64,000 bases of DNA from Sphingomonas sp. SUN019 (GTDB lineage Bacteria > Pseudomonadota > Alphaproteobacteria > Sphingomonadales > Sphingomonadaceae), in the NCBI RefSeq assembly GCF_024758705.1, contig NZ_CP096971.1:558001-622000 (forward strand), given 5' to 3'. Below, in pieces: positions 1 to 8,249 of the stretch (its first letter is position 1; each line of letters opens with the position of its first letter). Both the position numbers and the translations under genes were made by a program. Below the pieces are notes generated by a model. That model was not told where the DNA came from. It made no database searches and saw only the letters and a program-made list of their open reading frames with translations.

Positions 1-149
1 CCCAAGAACTGCCGCTGGACCTCTTCTAGGATACGCCACTCATCGCCCGGAAGCCGCCAGGCCGTTCTCCACCGAAAGCACCCATCCGAGCATCGAATCG
101 CAGCCGGCTGGCCGCCCGTTGCGACGAGACGGGCCGGGCAACAGCGTAC

Positions 150-3014
150 TCACATACCGATACCAATGCCGCGGCTTCGATTGCGACCGACAAGGTCGGC
201 AAGGCTCTGGCCAACGCTTCGTCCCGGTACTTCCGGCAAGCCAAGCTGCGCCTTGCGACTGCGCAGGATCGACTCGATCTGCGGGTCGCGCTCGAGGCTC
301 CTGGCCATGCCGAGCATACGGTCGCCGACCGCGTTTGCACGCGTGTCTTCGTGATCACGGAGCAGCATCCGCCGCTGCCGCTCGAGCGTCTGCCAGCGCT
401 GGACGAAGGTGCTCGCGCGGAGCTGAGGGTCGACCCGAACCTCGGCTTCAAATTGCATCGCGCGGAGTGCGGCCGTGGTCCGGCCTTCGGCCGCGTTGCG
501 GATCAGTCCATGATCCGACGCAAACGCGGCTTCAAGGTCACGCGCACCATACGGTCGGAGGCCGTCGAGCGAACTGCGGCTGGCATTCAGTTCATTTCGT
601 TGTTGGGCGGTATGCGGCTCTCCGACGCTGGTCGCGAACCGCAGGGCCTGTACGATGCGGCCATGCCGCTCGACCGCGGTAGTGGCAGCCGGTGTCAGAT
701 CGCGCACCGATGTGATTGGTGGGGTCACCGGCGCCAGTCGATCGGACACCGATCGGTCGACGGCGCTTACGCGTTCAGGCGCTGGCGGTGACGGCAGGAT
801 AATCTGCCGTCGGTCGGCGAACGTCCGGCGATAGTCGGATGCCATGTCCTTTGCCCGCTCGCGCGACAGCGTGCGGACCATCCGACCCTCGTCGGCGAAG
901 TCGTCCCGACCGTAGTGAACCTCAACCGCGTCGCGATGCCGCGACAGCGCGACGTAAGCAGCGTGGCGGTCGAGCCCCGGCGTCGCCAGCACATGAACAT
1001 GGTCGACCGTCACACCCTGCGCCTTGTGGATGGTCGCGGCATAACCATGATCGATGGCGGCATAATCCTTCAGGTCGAACGCCACCGCACGACCATCGTC
1101 GAGCATTACCGCCATTCGCACGGCGCTAACGCTCTCGATCCGCCCCAGCGATCCGTTCTTCACGCCGAGGCTGCGCTCGTTCCGACCGAACATCACGCGG
1201 TCGCCGCGCGCGAACGCGCGCTCGCCTTTCTCGACGTGCAGCATGACATCGTCGCCGAGATCCCCGCCGCGGCGCAGCCGGTCGCGTGCGGCGGCGTTCA
1301 GCGCCTGCACCTCCTCATTGGTGTGCGTGAGGATGATGCGGCTGGCATCGGGCTGCGCGGCGCGCTCCCGATCCCACCGGTCGATCAGGTTTGCGCGCGC
1401 ATCGCCGCGCGTGGCGGAGGCATGAACCGCGCCGTGATCGCGGTAAGCTTCTATCGCGTCAGCCGACCGCCCGGTCGCCAGATGCCGCGTCGCGGTGCGT
1501 TGCCAGTCGCTCTGCTGGCGGCGGATGTCGGTGATCTCGACGCTGCCGTGGCGTTCGGCGATCGACCGGAACGCCGCACCGGCTTCGATCGCCTGCAACT
1601 GTTCGGGATCGCCGACCAGCACGACCTTCGCCCCGCGTTTCTCTGCCTCGGCGATCACGCGTTCCATCTGCCGCGTACCGATCATGCCGGCTTCGTCGAT
1701 GACGAGCACGTCATGCGCCGTCAGCAAGTCGCGGCCCTGAGCCCATTGATGCTCCAGGCTCGCGATCGTGCGCGATGCGATGCCCGACCCGCTTTCCAGA
1801 TTCTCCGCGGCGATGCCGGACAGCGCGCAGCCGCGCACCTCATAACCCGCACTCACCCAAGTGGCGCGCGCGACGCCAAGCATCGCGGATTTGCCGGTGC
1901 CGGCGTAGCCGACGACCGTGCTGATTCCGTCCGCCTTTGTCACATGATTGAACGCTGACTGCTGCTCTGCGGAAAGTACGAGACCGCGCATCTCAGCCCG
2001 GACCAGCGCAAGCTTGCGATGCTGCTCGCCGACCGCGTGTCGGCGCTGCGCCTCCAGTGCGGCGGTGGCACGCTCCAGCCGCTGCTCCGTCTCGATCATG
2101 TCACGACTGGTGAACCGCTCTTCGCCGCGCCCGTCCTTGCCAAGCGCGACCAGGTCGGGCGCGCCCCGCACGGCGCTCATCGCGCGGTCGAACTGCTCCT
2201 TGTCGTCGCTATGGCAATGCACGAACCTCGCTAGGTCGCGTGTGGTGAAGGTCGCCTGCGTCCGCGTGATCGCGTCGAGCGCGATACGTGGATTGGCGAT
2301 GATCTTGTCGCCGTTCGCCCGCGCGATATCGCAATGCTCGTCGAGCCGTTCGGATGCCAGGCCTTGGCGCACCATGCGCGAGGCGGCGGGGCCGATCTTG
2401 TGCTGCGGCTCGAGCTCGATGCCCTGCGCTTCGAGGCTGCGGTGATCGACCCGCGCATCGATATCGAGTTCGGCGAGCCGCCGGTTGGCGTGTTCGGCCC
2501 AACTTCCGCGCCAATGCTCCAACAGATCGGTACGATTCCAGTCGCGAACTTTGGAACCGAACCCCTCCCCGTTTATCTCGCGCATGGTGAGCATCACGTG
2601 CGCGTGCGGCTTCGGCATGCCGTCCGCACCCATGTCCCAATGCACGTTCAGGTCGGCGATCATGCCGCGATCGACGAACTCGTCGCGCACGAACTCGCGC
2701 GCCAGACGGATACCTTCTTGTCTGCTCAGTTCGCGCGGGATCGCAAACTCGATCTCGCGGGCAAGCTGCGCATCGATGCGCTTCTCGCCCGCTTCGACCG
2801 CGTTCCACAGCCGTTCGCGGTCTGCCAGATGCTCGGGCGCACCTTCGGGCAGCATCACCTCGGAATGGACGACGCCCGCCTTGTTCGAGAAATCGTGATG
2901 CCGATCGACCCGCTCATCGTGAAGCCGCGAGGCCGAGCGATAGGCGGCGGACGCAACCGCGCTCGATCCGGCGGCGCGCGAAATGACCTTGGCCGAGAAG
3001 TGGTAGATCGCCAT
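150..3014 (-). CDS. traA: Ti-type conjugative relaxase-helicase TraA
   Basis: A 954-residue MobA/MobL (MOBQ-type) relaxase fused to a RecD-like helicase. The relaxase nicks oriT and stays on the 5' end of the transferred strand; the helicase unwinds DNA. Visible: an N-terminal MAIYHFSAKVISR start typical of the family, the metal-binding histidine motif PHAH near residues 136-139, Walker A GYAGTGKS near 369-376 and Walker B VIDEAG near 438-443. I chose the internal ATG that begins MAIYHF; a longer reading adds 13 atypical residues. It is divergent from the traC/traD-type genes, with a predicted oriT in the gap, the same layout as in Ti plasmids. The family is secure; membership of a mobile element is inferred from the neighbours. 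Confidence 0.93.
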   Translation of the reverse strand: MAIYHFSAKVISRAAGSSAVASAAYRSASRLHDERVDRHHDFSNKAGVVHSEVMLPEGAPEHLADRERLWNAVEAGEKRIDAQLAREIEFAIPRELSRQEGIRLAREFVRDEFVDRGMIADLNVHWDMGADGMPKPHAHVMLTMREINGEGFGSKVRDWNRTDLLEHWRGSWAEHANRRLAELDIDARVDHRSLEAQGIELEPQHKIGPAASRMVRQGLASERLDEHCDIARANGDKIIANPRIALDAITRTQATFTTRDLARFVHCHSDDKEQFDRAMSAVRGAPDLVALGKDGRGEERFTSRDMIETEQRLERATAALEAQRRHAVGEQHRKLALVRAEMRGLVLSAEQQSAFNHVTKADGISTVVGYAGTGKSAMLGVARATWVSAGYEVRGCALSGIAAENLESGSGIASRTIASLEHQWAQGRDLLTAHDVLVIDEAGMIGTRQMERVIAEAEKRGAKVVLVGDPEQLQAIEAGAAFRSIAERHGSVEITDIRRQQSDWQRTATRHLATGRSADAIEAYRDHGAVHASATRGDARANLIDRWDRERAAQPDASRIILTHTNEEVQALNAAARDRLRRGGDLGDDVMLHVEKGERAFARGDRVMFGRNERSLGVKNGSLGRIESVSAVRMAVMLDDGRAVAFDLKDYAAIDHGYAATIHKAQGVTVDHVHVLATPGLDRHAAYVALSRHRDAVEVHYGRDDFADEGRMVRTLSRERAKDMASDYRRTFADRRQIILPSPPAPERVSAVDRSVSDRLAPVTPPITSVRDLTPAATTAVERHGRIVQALRFATSVGEPHTAQQRNELNASRSSLDGLRPYGARDLEAAFASDHGLIRNAAEGRTTAALRAMQFEAEVRVDPQLRASTFVQRWQTLERQRRMLLRDHEDTRANAVGDRMLGMARSLERDPQIESILRSRKAQLGLPEVPGRSVGQSLADLVGRNRSRGIGIGM

Positions 3015-3043
3015 GACGGCAATCCACTTACACTTCAGAAGCG

Positions 3044-3071
3044 ACGTCGGCACGACGTATAAGCGCGCCCT
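3044..3071. other. Predicted oriT with nic site (RSF1010/Ti type)
   Basis: An inverted repeat ACGTCG, loop GCA, CGACGT (3044-3058) is followed at once by ATAAGCGCGCCCT (3059-3071). This closely resembles the nic regions I recall for the Q-type relaxase group: RSF1010 (TAAGTGCGCCCT) and Ti oriT (TATAATTGCGCCCT), where the cut falls before CCCT. That would place the nick between 3067 and 3068. It lies between traA and the divergent traC/traD-type genes, where Ti oriT also lies. Function is inferred from sequence and position. Confidence 0.78.
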
Positions 3072-3187
3072 CGAAAGATTTCATCTGTCTCGGGACCGCG
3101 TGATCCCAAGAGATTTCAACGCATTGCGACTGATCGAACGACGCGATAACTGGTCTGTCCCCGACGATCAACCGGAGGACACGGGCG

Positions 3188-3514
3188 ATGCGCAAGCCGC
3201 GCGATTTCGATGCAGAGTTGATGACGCTGAACGACAAGGCGCGGCGATTGAAAGACCGGAGGATCAATCAGCTCGGAGAACTCGTCGTCGCCACCGGCGG
3301 CGGGGCTTTGCCGATCGAACAGCTGGCGGGCGTGCTGCTCGCCGCGGTCGAAACCAAGGACGCGGGCGCGAAAGAGAGTTGGCGCACCCGCGGCGCTGCG
3401 TTCTTTCAGCGCGGGGCAGATAAGTCGGTGCGCCGATCTCGCCGCGACGCTGGCGACACTGCGAAAGGTGGCGGCATGGCGTCATCGCCTGGACGCGAAA
3501 CGCGCGAGAAATGA
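3188..3514 (+). CDS. traC: Small conjugal transfer protein, TraC-like
   Basis: A 108-residue basic protein. The N-terminal two thirds (DAELMTLNDKARRLK, then QLGELVVATGG) resembles the small TraC/TraD-type proteins encoded next to traA on alphaproteobacterial plasmids and ICEs, thought to be relaxosome accessory proteins. The C-terminal third is Ser/Gly/Arg-rich and probably disordered. It reads away from oriT and overlaps the next gene by 47 bases, so the pair is probably cotranscribed. The subfamily name is uncertain because databases use TraC and TraD loosely. Confidence 0.68.
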   Translation: MRKPRDFDAELMTLNDKARRLKDRRINQLGELVVATGGGALPIEQLAGVLLAAVETKDAGAKESWRTRGAAFFQRGADKSVRRSRRDAGDTAKGGGMASSPGRETREK

Positions 3515-3743
3515 CCGACGCGACTGGATCATGAAACGCCGCGAACGCACGCGCCAGTTGATCGAGCTTGGCGGCCTGATCGCCAAGGCCGGACTGATCG
3601 AGCTTACCGACGACGATCGTGCAGTGATGCTCGGCGCGTTGGCCGATATTGCCACAAGACTTCGCGCTGACGATCGCGAGCAGTTGATCCTGCTGTGGCG
3701 TCGGCGTGGAAAGCGAATGTTCGAGCATGGCGCGATCGATTGA
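3468..3743 (+). CDS. traD: Conjugal transfer protein TraD
   Basis: A 91-residue protein with the signature RRERTRQLIELGGLIAKAGL followed by a short helical tail (ALADIA, LLWRRRGKRMF), as in the small TraD proteins encoded beside traA in rhizobia and sphingomonads. A GTG start is assumed; it lies inside the end of the preceding gene, which suggests translational coupling. The expected role is as an accessory protein at oriT, but biochemical data for this family are sparse. Confidence 0.75.
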   Translation: MAAWRHRLDAKRARNDRRDWIMKRRERTRQLIELGGLIAKAGLIELTDDDRAVMLGALADIATRLRADDREQLILLWRRRGKRMFEHGAID

Positions 3744-3781
3744 TCGGATTGCGCGCTTGCGAGTATCGACTCGCTAGAAAC

Positions 3782-3814
3782 ATCCATTATGGATCGATTA
3801 GCTAAAAGCTGATC
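3782..3814. promoter_or_regulatory. Paired inverted repeats upstream of the MucR-like gene
   Basis: Two adjacent dyads lie about 40-70 bases before the MucR-like start: ATCCAT-T-ATGGAT (3782-3794, perfect) and GATTAGCT-AAA-AGCTGATC (3796-3814, one mismatch). The stretch is AT-rich compared with its surroundings. MucR/Ros proteins bind AT-rich sites and often repress their own genes, so an autoregulatory operator is a reasonable guess. Confidence 0.4.
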
Positions 3815-3849
3815 AATGCGGATCGGCCATCCAACAACGCAGGACCAAG

Positions 3850-4356
3850 ATGACCGACACCAGCGACACGAACACCGTCGAACTCGCCACCGAACTGACG
3901 ATCGCGTGGCTCTCCAATCAGAACAATCGCATATCTGCGGAAGACGTGCCAGCGTTCCTGCAGAAGATGTTCGACACAGTAACCGAACTCGCGAACGGGT
4001 CTTCCACCTCTTTGCCCTCAACGGACGATGCACAGACCGAAGAGTACACGCCCGCGGTGACGGCACGTAAATCGCTTGCATCGAAAGATCACATCATCTC
4101 GATGATCGACGGCAAGCCCTACAAGACGCTGCGCCGGCATCTGTCGAGCCATGGCCTGACCCCGGCAGAGTATCGCGCGCGGTACAAGCTGAAGGCGGAC
4201 TACCCGATGGTCGCCGAAGGCTATTCGGAGGCTCGTCGCGCAGCAGCGCTGAAGATCGGTCTCGGCCAAAAGGGACGCAAGGCGAAGGCGACCGCATCGA
4301 AAACTGCAGGAGCCGAGCGTACGAAACGCGCGCCGCTCAAGCTGAAGATGGACTGA
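3850..4356 (+). CDS. MucR/Ros-family regulator, zinc-ligand variant
   Basis: A 168-residue protein whose C-terminal half matches the MucR/Ros DNA-binding domain: DGKPYKTLRRHLSSHGLTP, then EYRARYKL, DYPMVAEGY and KIGLG. The two histidines of the prokaryotic zinc finger are present, but the cysteine normally just before the EDGK segment is replaced (SMIDG), so zinc binding is doubtful; some family members fold without zinc. A basic lysine-rich tail follows. AGGA lies seven bases before the ATG. It probably regulates element genes, including its own. A GC-rich dyad follows the stop. Confidence 0.82.
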   Translation: MTDTSDTNTVELATELTIAWLSNQNNRISAEDVPAFLQKMFDTVTELANGSSTSLPSTDDAQTEEYTPAVTARKSLASKDHIISMIDGKPYKTLRRHLSSHGLTPAEYRARYKLKADYPMVAEGYSEARRAAALKIGLGQKGRKAKATASKTAGAERTKRAPLKLKMD

Positions 4357-4364
4357 GGCGGCGA

Positions 4365-4389
4365 GCGCCGCGCGATCATCGCGCGGCGC
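4365..4389 (+). terminator. GC-rich dyad, possible terminator
   Basis: A perfect 12-base inverted repeat (GCGCCGCGCGAT and ATCGCGCGGCGC) separated by one base, starting nine bases after the MucR-like stop. There is no T-run, so intrinsic termination is uncertain. It could also be a protein-binding palindrome. Confidence 0.45.
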
Positions 4390-4516
4390 GAGCAGTCTTG
4401 CGCGAACCACACTATTGCTCGAAGCGATACGGGCGCGGATCACTTCTCTCGCAACCGACACGCAGGCTTGTACCTTCTGGGGTGCGGTCGCCGACACGTC
4501 CGACGCATAGCGCGCG

Positions 4517-4678
4517 ATGCCTGACGATCTCCAAGCCATAATAATTGCTGTTCTGGCGCGCGCGCCGCAGTGGATACGGCAGGACCTCGTGTTGCCTGAG
4601 CCGGGCATCCGGGTGCGAGCGGAAGAGACGCTCGCGGCCATGATCGAGCAGGCGATCCGCGACAGCGCCGCGCGCTAG
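4517..4678 (+). CDS. Small ORF of 53 residues
   Basis: An ATG-to-TAG frame encoding a 53-residue helical, acidic-to-neutral protein (MPDDLQAIIIAVLARAP, then RAEETLAAMIEQAI). Its codon use resembles neighbouring genes. It converges on the nucleotidyltransferase gene with a 3-base gap. It recalls short sphingomonad mobile-element proteins of the DUF6771 type, but I cannot confirm this. There is no strong ribosome binding site. Function unknown. Confidence 0.5.
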   Translation: MPDDLQAIIIAVLARAPQWIRQDLVLPEPGIRVRAEETLAAMIEQAIRDSAAR

Positions 4679-4681
4679 ACC

Positions 4682-5608
4682 TTACGCAGCGACATCGCGC
4701 GCGAGCAGCGCGATGCGCTCTTCGCATACTTCCTGCACCGCACGGCCAAGCTCCTCGACGCGCGCGCTGAGCCATGTGAGCTCCTCGGCGGTGATGCGAT
4801 AATGTTTGGAGTAGCGCGCCTTCACGTACGCGTCCTTCAGTTTTTCGAACATCGCGCGCTCGGCGCGCGTGTCGCGCGGCCAGACGTACATCAGCCGACG
4901 GTCTAGCTTGTCGGCCTGGGTACGCAGGAACGCGATGTTGTGGACGTGCGGCGTGTAGAACGTGCTGACTAGGAGCACGCAGTGGTAAAGCCGCTCAACG
5001 GCTTGGTGCAGAATGAAGGCGGGTTCCTTTGTCCGGCCCTTTTCGCGAAGGCCGTTCGCTGTCTCCAAGTAGACAAGTGAACTCGGGAACCACTCCTCAA
5101 AATACTCCCGCGCCATCGCGAGCGCCTGATCGGGCGTCTTGGGGGTGGGGGTGAGGAGCGGCTTGTCGTCGGCTTGGTAGAGCGCAACGCCGTCGCGCGC
5201 GATGTCGATGAAGAAGAACCGCCCGTGCGCGAGCGCGTCGTTCACTTCCTGCAGCGTGTGGACGATAAAGTTGACCGGGGTCCTGAGCGTCTTCGTGATG
5301 GTCATCTCGCGGATCAGCCGCTCGTCGGCGCGGTACCAATAGGTGGCGCGGTCGGTCAGCTCCTGCTGGTTGACGATGATCAGCAGGTCGTAGTCGGATT
5401 GATAGCCTTTGGCGGTCTGCGGCTCGTCGACCCAGCCGCCGCGCGCGTAGCTGCCGAACAGGATGATCTTGAGGATGCGCCCGGCTTTGCGCTTGCCGGT
5501 CGCCAGCCCGTTCGCGTCGCCAAACTCCTCGAACAGGATCTCGACCACGCGCTCGAGCTCGCGCTGTTTGGCGGGCGGCAGATGGTCGAGGTCGGTGCGC
5601 ATCGTCAT
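4682..5608 (-). CDS. Nucleotidyltransferase-HEPN single-chain protein
   Basis: A 308-residue protein with an N-terminal MNT-type nucleotidyltransferase domain (GSYARGG near residues 52-58, then the metal-binding acidic pair in SDYDLL near 71-76) and a helical C-terminal HEPN-like half (HQAVERLYHCVLL, then a long helical tail). HEPN/MNT pairs are toxin-antitoxin modules in which the nucleotidyltransferase modifies and silences the HEPN RNase; here both are on one chain. I see no strict Rx4-6H RNase motif in the C-terminal half. The ATG overlaps the upstream stop as ATGA, which fixes the start. Last gene of a three-gene coupled operon. Confidence 0.85.
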   Translation of the reverse strand: MTMRTDLDHLPPAKQRELERVVEILFEEFGDANGLATGKRKAGRILKIILFGSYARGGWVDEPQTAKGYQSDYDLLIIVNQQELTDRATYWYRADERLIREMTITKTLRTPVNFIVHTLQEVNDALAHGRFFFIDIARDGVALYQADDKPLLTPTPKTPDQALAMAREYFEEWFPSSLVYLETANGLREKGRTKEPAFILHQAVERLYHCVLLVSTFYTPHVHNIAFLRTQADKLDRRLMYVWPRDTRAERAMFEKLKDAYVKARYSKHYRITAEELTWLSARVEELGRAVQEVCEERIALLARDVAA

Positions 5609-5940
5609 CGCTTGTAACCATGGTTTCCGCCCCGCGACAGTCTCGCTGGCGGTGCCAGCGAGACGCATCGGTCAGCCCCGGGGATGCCGCCTGATCCAGC
5701 GGAGCAAAAGCGTCCGCCTAGTGATCCGGCGTCGTCCGCCGCCCCGTCCAACAGCACCAACGCGCGCGCCAGTTCCTGCTCGACTGCTGCGCTGCTGATG
5801 CCGAACCGCTCGGCCAGCTCGGCAAAGGTCTGTTCGTCGTTGCTCACCGTCAGGAAGATCGCCCGCTGCCGCTCGGGCATCTGCCGCAGCACCGCTGCGA
5901 GCCGGGCCATGCGCGCGGTACCGGCGGGGTGCGGGATCAT
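5605..5940 (-). CDS. Sigma-70 region 4-like HTH protein
   Basis: A 111-residue protein whose middle (LRQMPERQRAIFLTV, TFAELAERFGISSAAVEQEL) has the length and pattern of sigma factor region 4, the helix-turn-helix that contacts the -35 element. Region 2 is absent, so it is not a complete sigma factor. It may be a regulator or an accessory protein. Its ATG overlaps the ArdC stop (ATGA), and its own stop overlaps the nucleotidyltransferase start (ATGA), so the three genes are almost certainly translated together. The C-terminal 35 residues are low-complexity. Confidence 0.72.
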   Translation of the reverse strand: MIPHPAGTARMARLAAVLRQMPERQRAIFLTVSNDEQTFAELAERFGISSAAVEQELARALVLLDGAADDAGSLGGRFCSAGSGGIPGADRCVSLAPPARLSRGGNHGYKR

Positions 5941-6839
5941 GACGCCGTCTCCGGCACGAACGCCAGCAGATAGTCGGCGGCTTTGGACGCAGCACTGGCG
6001 GCGCGGAAGATCGCTCGGTCGTCCTCGCGCAACACCGCCAGCCAACAGCCGATATAGTCGGCGTGGCGAACGGTCGGGGTGATCGCCAGCGATGCACACG
6101 CAAACGCGCTTGCCATCTCTGCTACCAGCTCCTCGCGCGCATAGTCGGCGCTGCCGAAGGACCCGCGCTTATTGCGATCGAAGCGGGAGCGATGCCCGGT
6201 CCAATGGCCAAGCTCGTGCAGTGCTGTGCGGTACCAGTTCGCCGGGTTATGGAAGGCGACCGGCGGCGGCACAGCGACCACGTCCTCGGCGGGCGCATAA
6301 AATGCATGCTCACCACTGATTCGGAAATCCGCGCCGCTCGCGTCAATCAACGCCTGCACTGCGGGAAGCAAAGCGGTCTCGTCGGCCATCGGTTTGGGTA
6401 CGCTGGTCAGCCTATCGGGCAGGCCCTCGCACTGGTCGATGTTGAACACGGTAAACCGCTTCAGGAACGCCACCGCGCGCGGGTCGCGTTCCTCGTCCAT
6501 CGCCTGGGCCTGTTCAACCTTCGGCGTGAACCGGTCGGCGTAGCAGACGACGGTTCCCTTCTCGCCGCGCCGGACGTTGCCGCCCGCCGCCTGTGCTTGC
6601 TTGTAGGTCAGCCAGCGCTGTGCGCGATATCTGCCCGCGATCACCGCGCCCCACAGGATCAGGACGTTGATCCCCGAATACCGCCGCCCGGTCGTCGCAT
6701 TGTGCGGCATGGCGCAGCCGCACGCCGCGCCGTCCCACGGTTGCACCCATGGCAGCCGCCCTGCCTCCAGCTCGGCAATCACCCGCGCGGTCACCTCGGC
6801 ATAGAGGCTCTGCCGCTGCTCGCCTGTCTCAGGGCCCAT
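5937..6839 (-). CDS. ArdC-like antirestriction protein with zincin domain
   Basis: A 300-residue protein. The N-terminal half (YAEVTARVIAELEAG, WVQPW, GINVLILW, YKQAQAAGG, GEKGT) is the ArdC single-stranded-DNA-binding domain. The C-terminal half is a zinc metallopeptidase-like domain with HELGH near residue 208 and a downstream glutamate in EELVAEM near 241. ArdC proteins protect incoming single-stranded DNA during conjugation, which suits a transfer element. I chose the ATG preceded by GTAAGGAAG; the frame stays open for 89 more codons upstream, but that part is low-complexity. First gene of an ATGA-coupled operon. Confidence 0.88.
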   Translation of the reverse strand: MGPETGEQRQSLYAEVTARVIAELEAGRLPWVQPWDGAACGCAMPHNATTGRRYSGINVLILWGAVIAGRYRAQRWLTYKQAQAAGGNVRRGEKGTVVCYADRFTPKVEQAQAMDEERDPRAVAFLKRFTVFNIDQCEGLPDRLTSVPKPMADETALLPAVQALIDASGADFRISGEHAFYAPAEDVVAVPPPVAFHNPANWYRTALHELGHWTGHRSRFDRNKRGSFGSADYAREELVAEMASAFACASLAITPTVRHADYIGCWLAVLREDDRAIFRAASAASKAADYLLAFVPETAS

Positions 6840-7339
6840 CTTCCTTACTCCCAACCACCGCAGCCCGGCCGGAATGGCGGGGTGGGCGGCAGGAGCGTGC
6901 CCACCGGTCCCGCCGAAGCGGCGGGCAGCATCCGCAGGACCGAAACGAAGAGGAGGACCTGAGCGGAGCTCAGGTTGCGGCCCGCCGCGGCGGGACCAGA
7001 GGGTAGCGACGCCCACCCCGCCGAGCCGCGCCAAACCCAAGCCTGCGCGCAACGCGCCGACCGCCACGCCGGCGCGTAGCGACGGCCACGCGTCAGCGAT
7101 CGTCATCCGAATGGCTCGAGACGCTTAAGGGCGGCTCGGCGACGCGGCAGCGGCGTAGAGCGCGGCCACGCCGCGGGCGTGGGATGCCGCTATGGCCGGA
7201 TGAAAATTCTTAGTCGTGAAGCTTTTATGGGGTCGTAGAGGACACGTGCGATGCCGCCCGGATCGCGCGCCCTTGCAGCGCACACGTCAATCTCAATTCT
7301 ATCCTCTGCACGTCAAAGCAACGCAGAAAGGACCACAGC
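6840..7339 (-). promoter_or_regulatory. Gene-free, GC-rich structured leader upstream of the ArdC operon
   Basis: About 500 bases without a convincing gene. It holds three GC-rich dyads: CCCGCCG-AAG-CGGCGGG (6909-6925), the 14-base palindrome CCCGCCGCGGCGGG (6981-6994), and CCACGC-CGCGG-GCGTGG (7166-7182). The first two share the same CCCGCCG arm and lie in the region that would be the 5' leader of the ArdC operon, suggesting attenuation or a bound factor. An open minus frame runs through part of it but encodes Gly/Ala/Pro/Arg-rich sequence. Confidence 0.4.
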
Positions 7340-7546
7340 ATGACCAACACTCCCGACCGCATCCTCCGCCTGAACGCAGTGCTCGACCGCACCGGGCTCA
7401 GCCGGTCGACGATGTATCGGAAAATGCAGAATGGAACGTTTCCCCAGAATCTTCGGATCAGCGATCGTTGCGCCGGTTGGCGCGAATCCGCGGTCGATGC
7501 CTGGCTGCGCAATCCGATGTGTTATTCCGCGGATGCCGGTCAGTAG
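7340..7546 (+). CDS. AlpA-family excisionase-like regulator
   Basis: A 68-residue protein with a MerR/AlpA-like winged helix: RILRLNAVLDRTGLSRSTMY, then GTFPQNLRIS and W-RESAVDAWL. AlpA proteins act as excision factors or transcription activators for integrases on prophages and ICEs. AAAGGA lies eight bases before the ATG. The integrase is some 9 kb away at the element end, so a role in excision is plausible but not shown. Confidence 0.85.
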   Translation: MTNTPDRILRLNAVLDRTGLSRSTMYRKMQNGTFPQNLRISDRCAGWRESAVDAWLRNPMCYSADAGQ

Positions 7547-7761
7547 ATCGAGCGTAAGTTTTGCGGCTACGTACCGCACCGAGCCCTGAAAGCTGGCTCG
7601 AAACAACAGCGATCAAAATCGCGACGCATTCGTTTGATGGGACCCTCGTGAACTTTTTGGACGCGCGGAATTAATGGTGAATCTGATATGGCGACCAGCG
7701 ACGCGTATCTATCCTTCCCGGTAGAGCCAGTAACGCCGATGAGTGCCTTTGGAGGACCGCC

Positions 7762-8178
7762 GTGTCCGAAACCGACGCGCCTGAAAAGCCGCCTTTACGA
7801 GAGCCGCGCCAGCGGGTGATGCTGGGCGCGCGAATTTCCGGATTTTGGGGTGGTACCCCGACTCAGCATCGGGTCCGCGATTTGTCCAGCGGCGGTGCGC
7901 GCTTTGATCAGGCCAGGTCGCTCCGTGTCGGAAGTACCGTACTCGTATCGGTCGGAGCGCTGGAAGAAGTCGGTGCGACGGTCGTTTGGGTGTACGACGA
8001 CGTAGCAGGTCTGCGGTTTGCCCAGACGATAGATCCGGACGCGGCACGCTCGAAAACCATCGTATCTACAGGTGGATCAACGGCTAACAGACTTAAGAGG
8101 ACCGAACCTAGTCCCCGCGGTTTCAAAGCCGTAGGGACCGGCTGGGCGGCAAACCTCGATGATCCATACCGGAAGTGA
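7762..8178 (+). CDS. PilZ-domain protein
   Basis: A 138-residue protein with a PilZ fold: an N-terminal arginine motif (REPRQRV) and the downstream DLSSGGAR motif (D/NxSxxG), the two parts that bind cyclic di-GMP. The tail after about residue 100 is low-complexity. A GTG start is used, with GGAGGA six bases upstream. The EAL phosphodiesterase gene about 6 kb away suggests that the element carries its own cyclic di-GMP circuit. No partner domain is present, so it may act by protein contact. Confidence 0.82.
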   Translation: MSETDAPEKPPLREPRQRVMLGARISGFWGGTPTQHRVRDLSSGGARFDQARSLRVGSTVLVSVGALEEVGATVVWVYDDVAGLRFAQTIDPDAARSKTIVSTGGSTANRLKRTEPSPRGFKAVGTGWAANLDDPYRK

Positions 8179-8249
8179 TCGTCGAGCAAATTGCTTGTCC
8201 TAGCGCTCGGTAATCGCCGCACAGAATTCAAGGATTGTGTGCTCGTCAG

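Noticed and set aside
915..1958. A 347-codon plus-strand frame inside traA
   Set aside because: Antisense to the helicase domain of traA, with no recognisable motif.
6840..7106. N-terminal extension of the ArdC protein
   Set aside because: The extension is Gly/Pro/Arg-rich without domain similarity, and the strong GGAAG site lies just before the internal ATG at 6,839.
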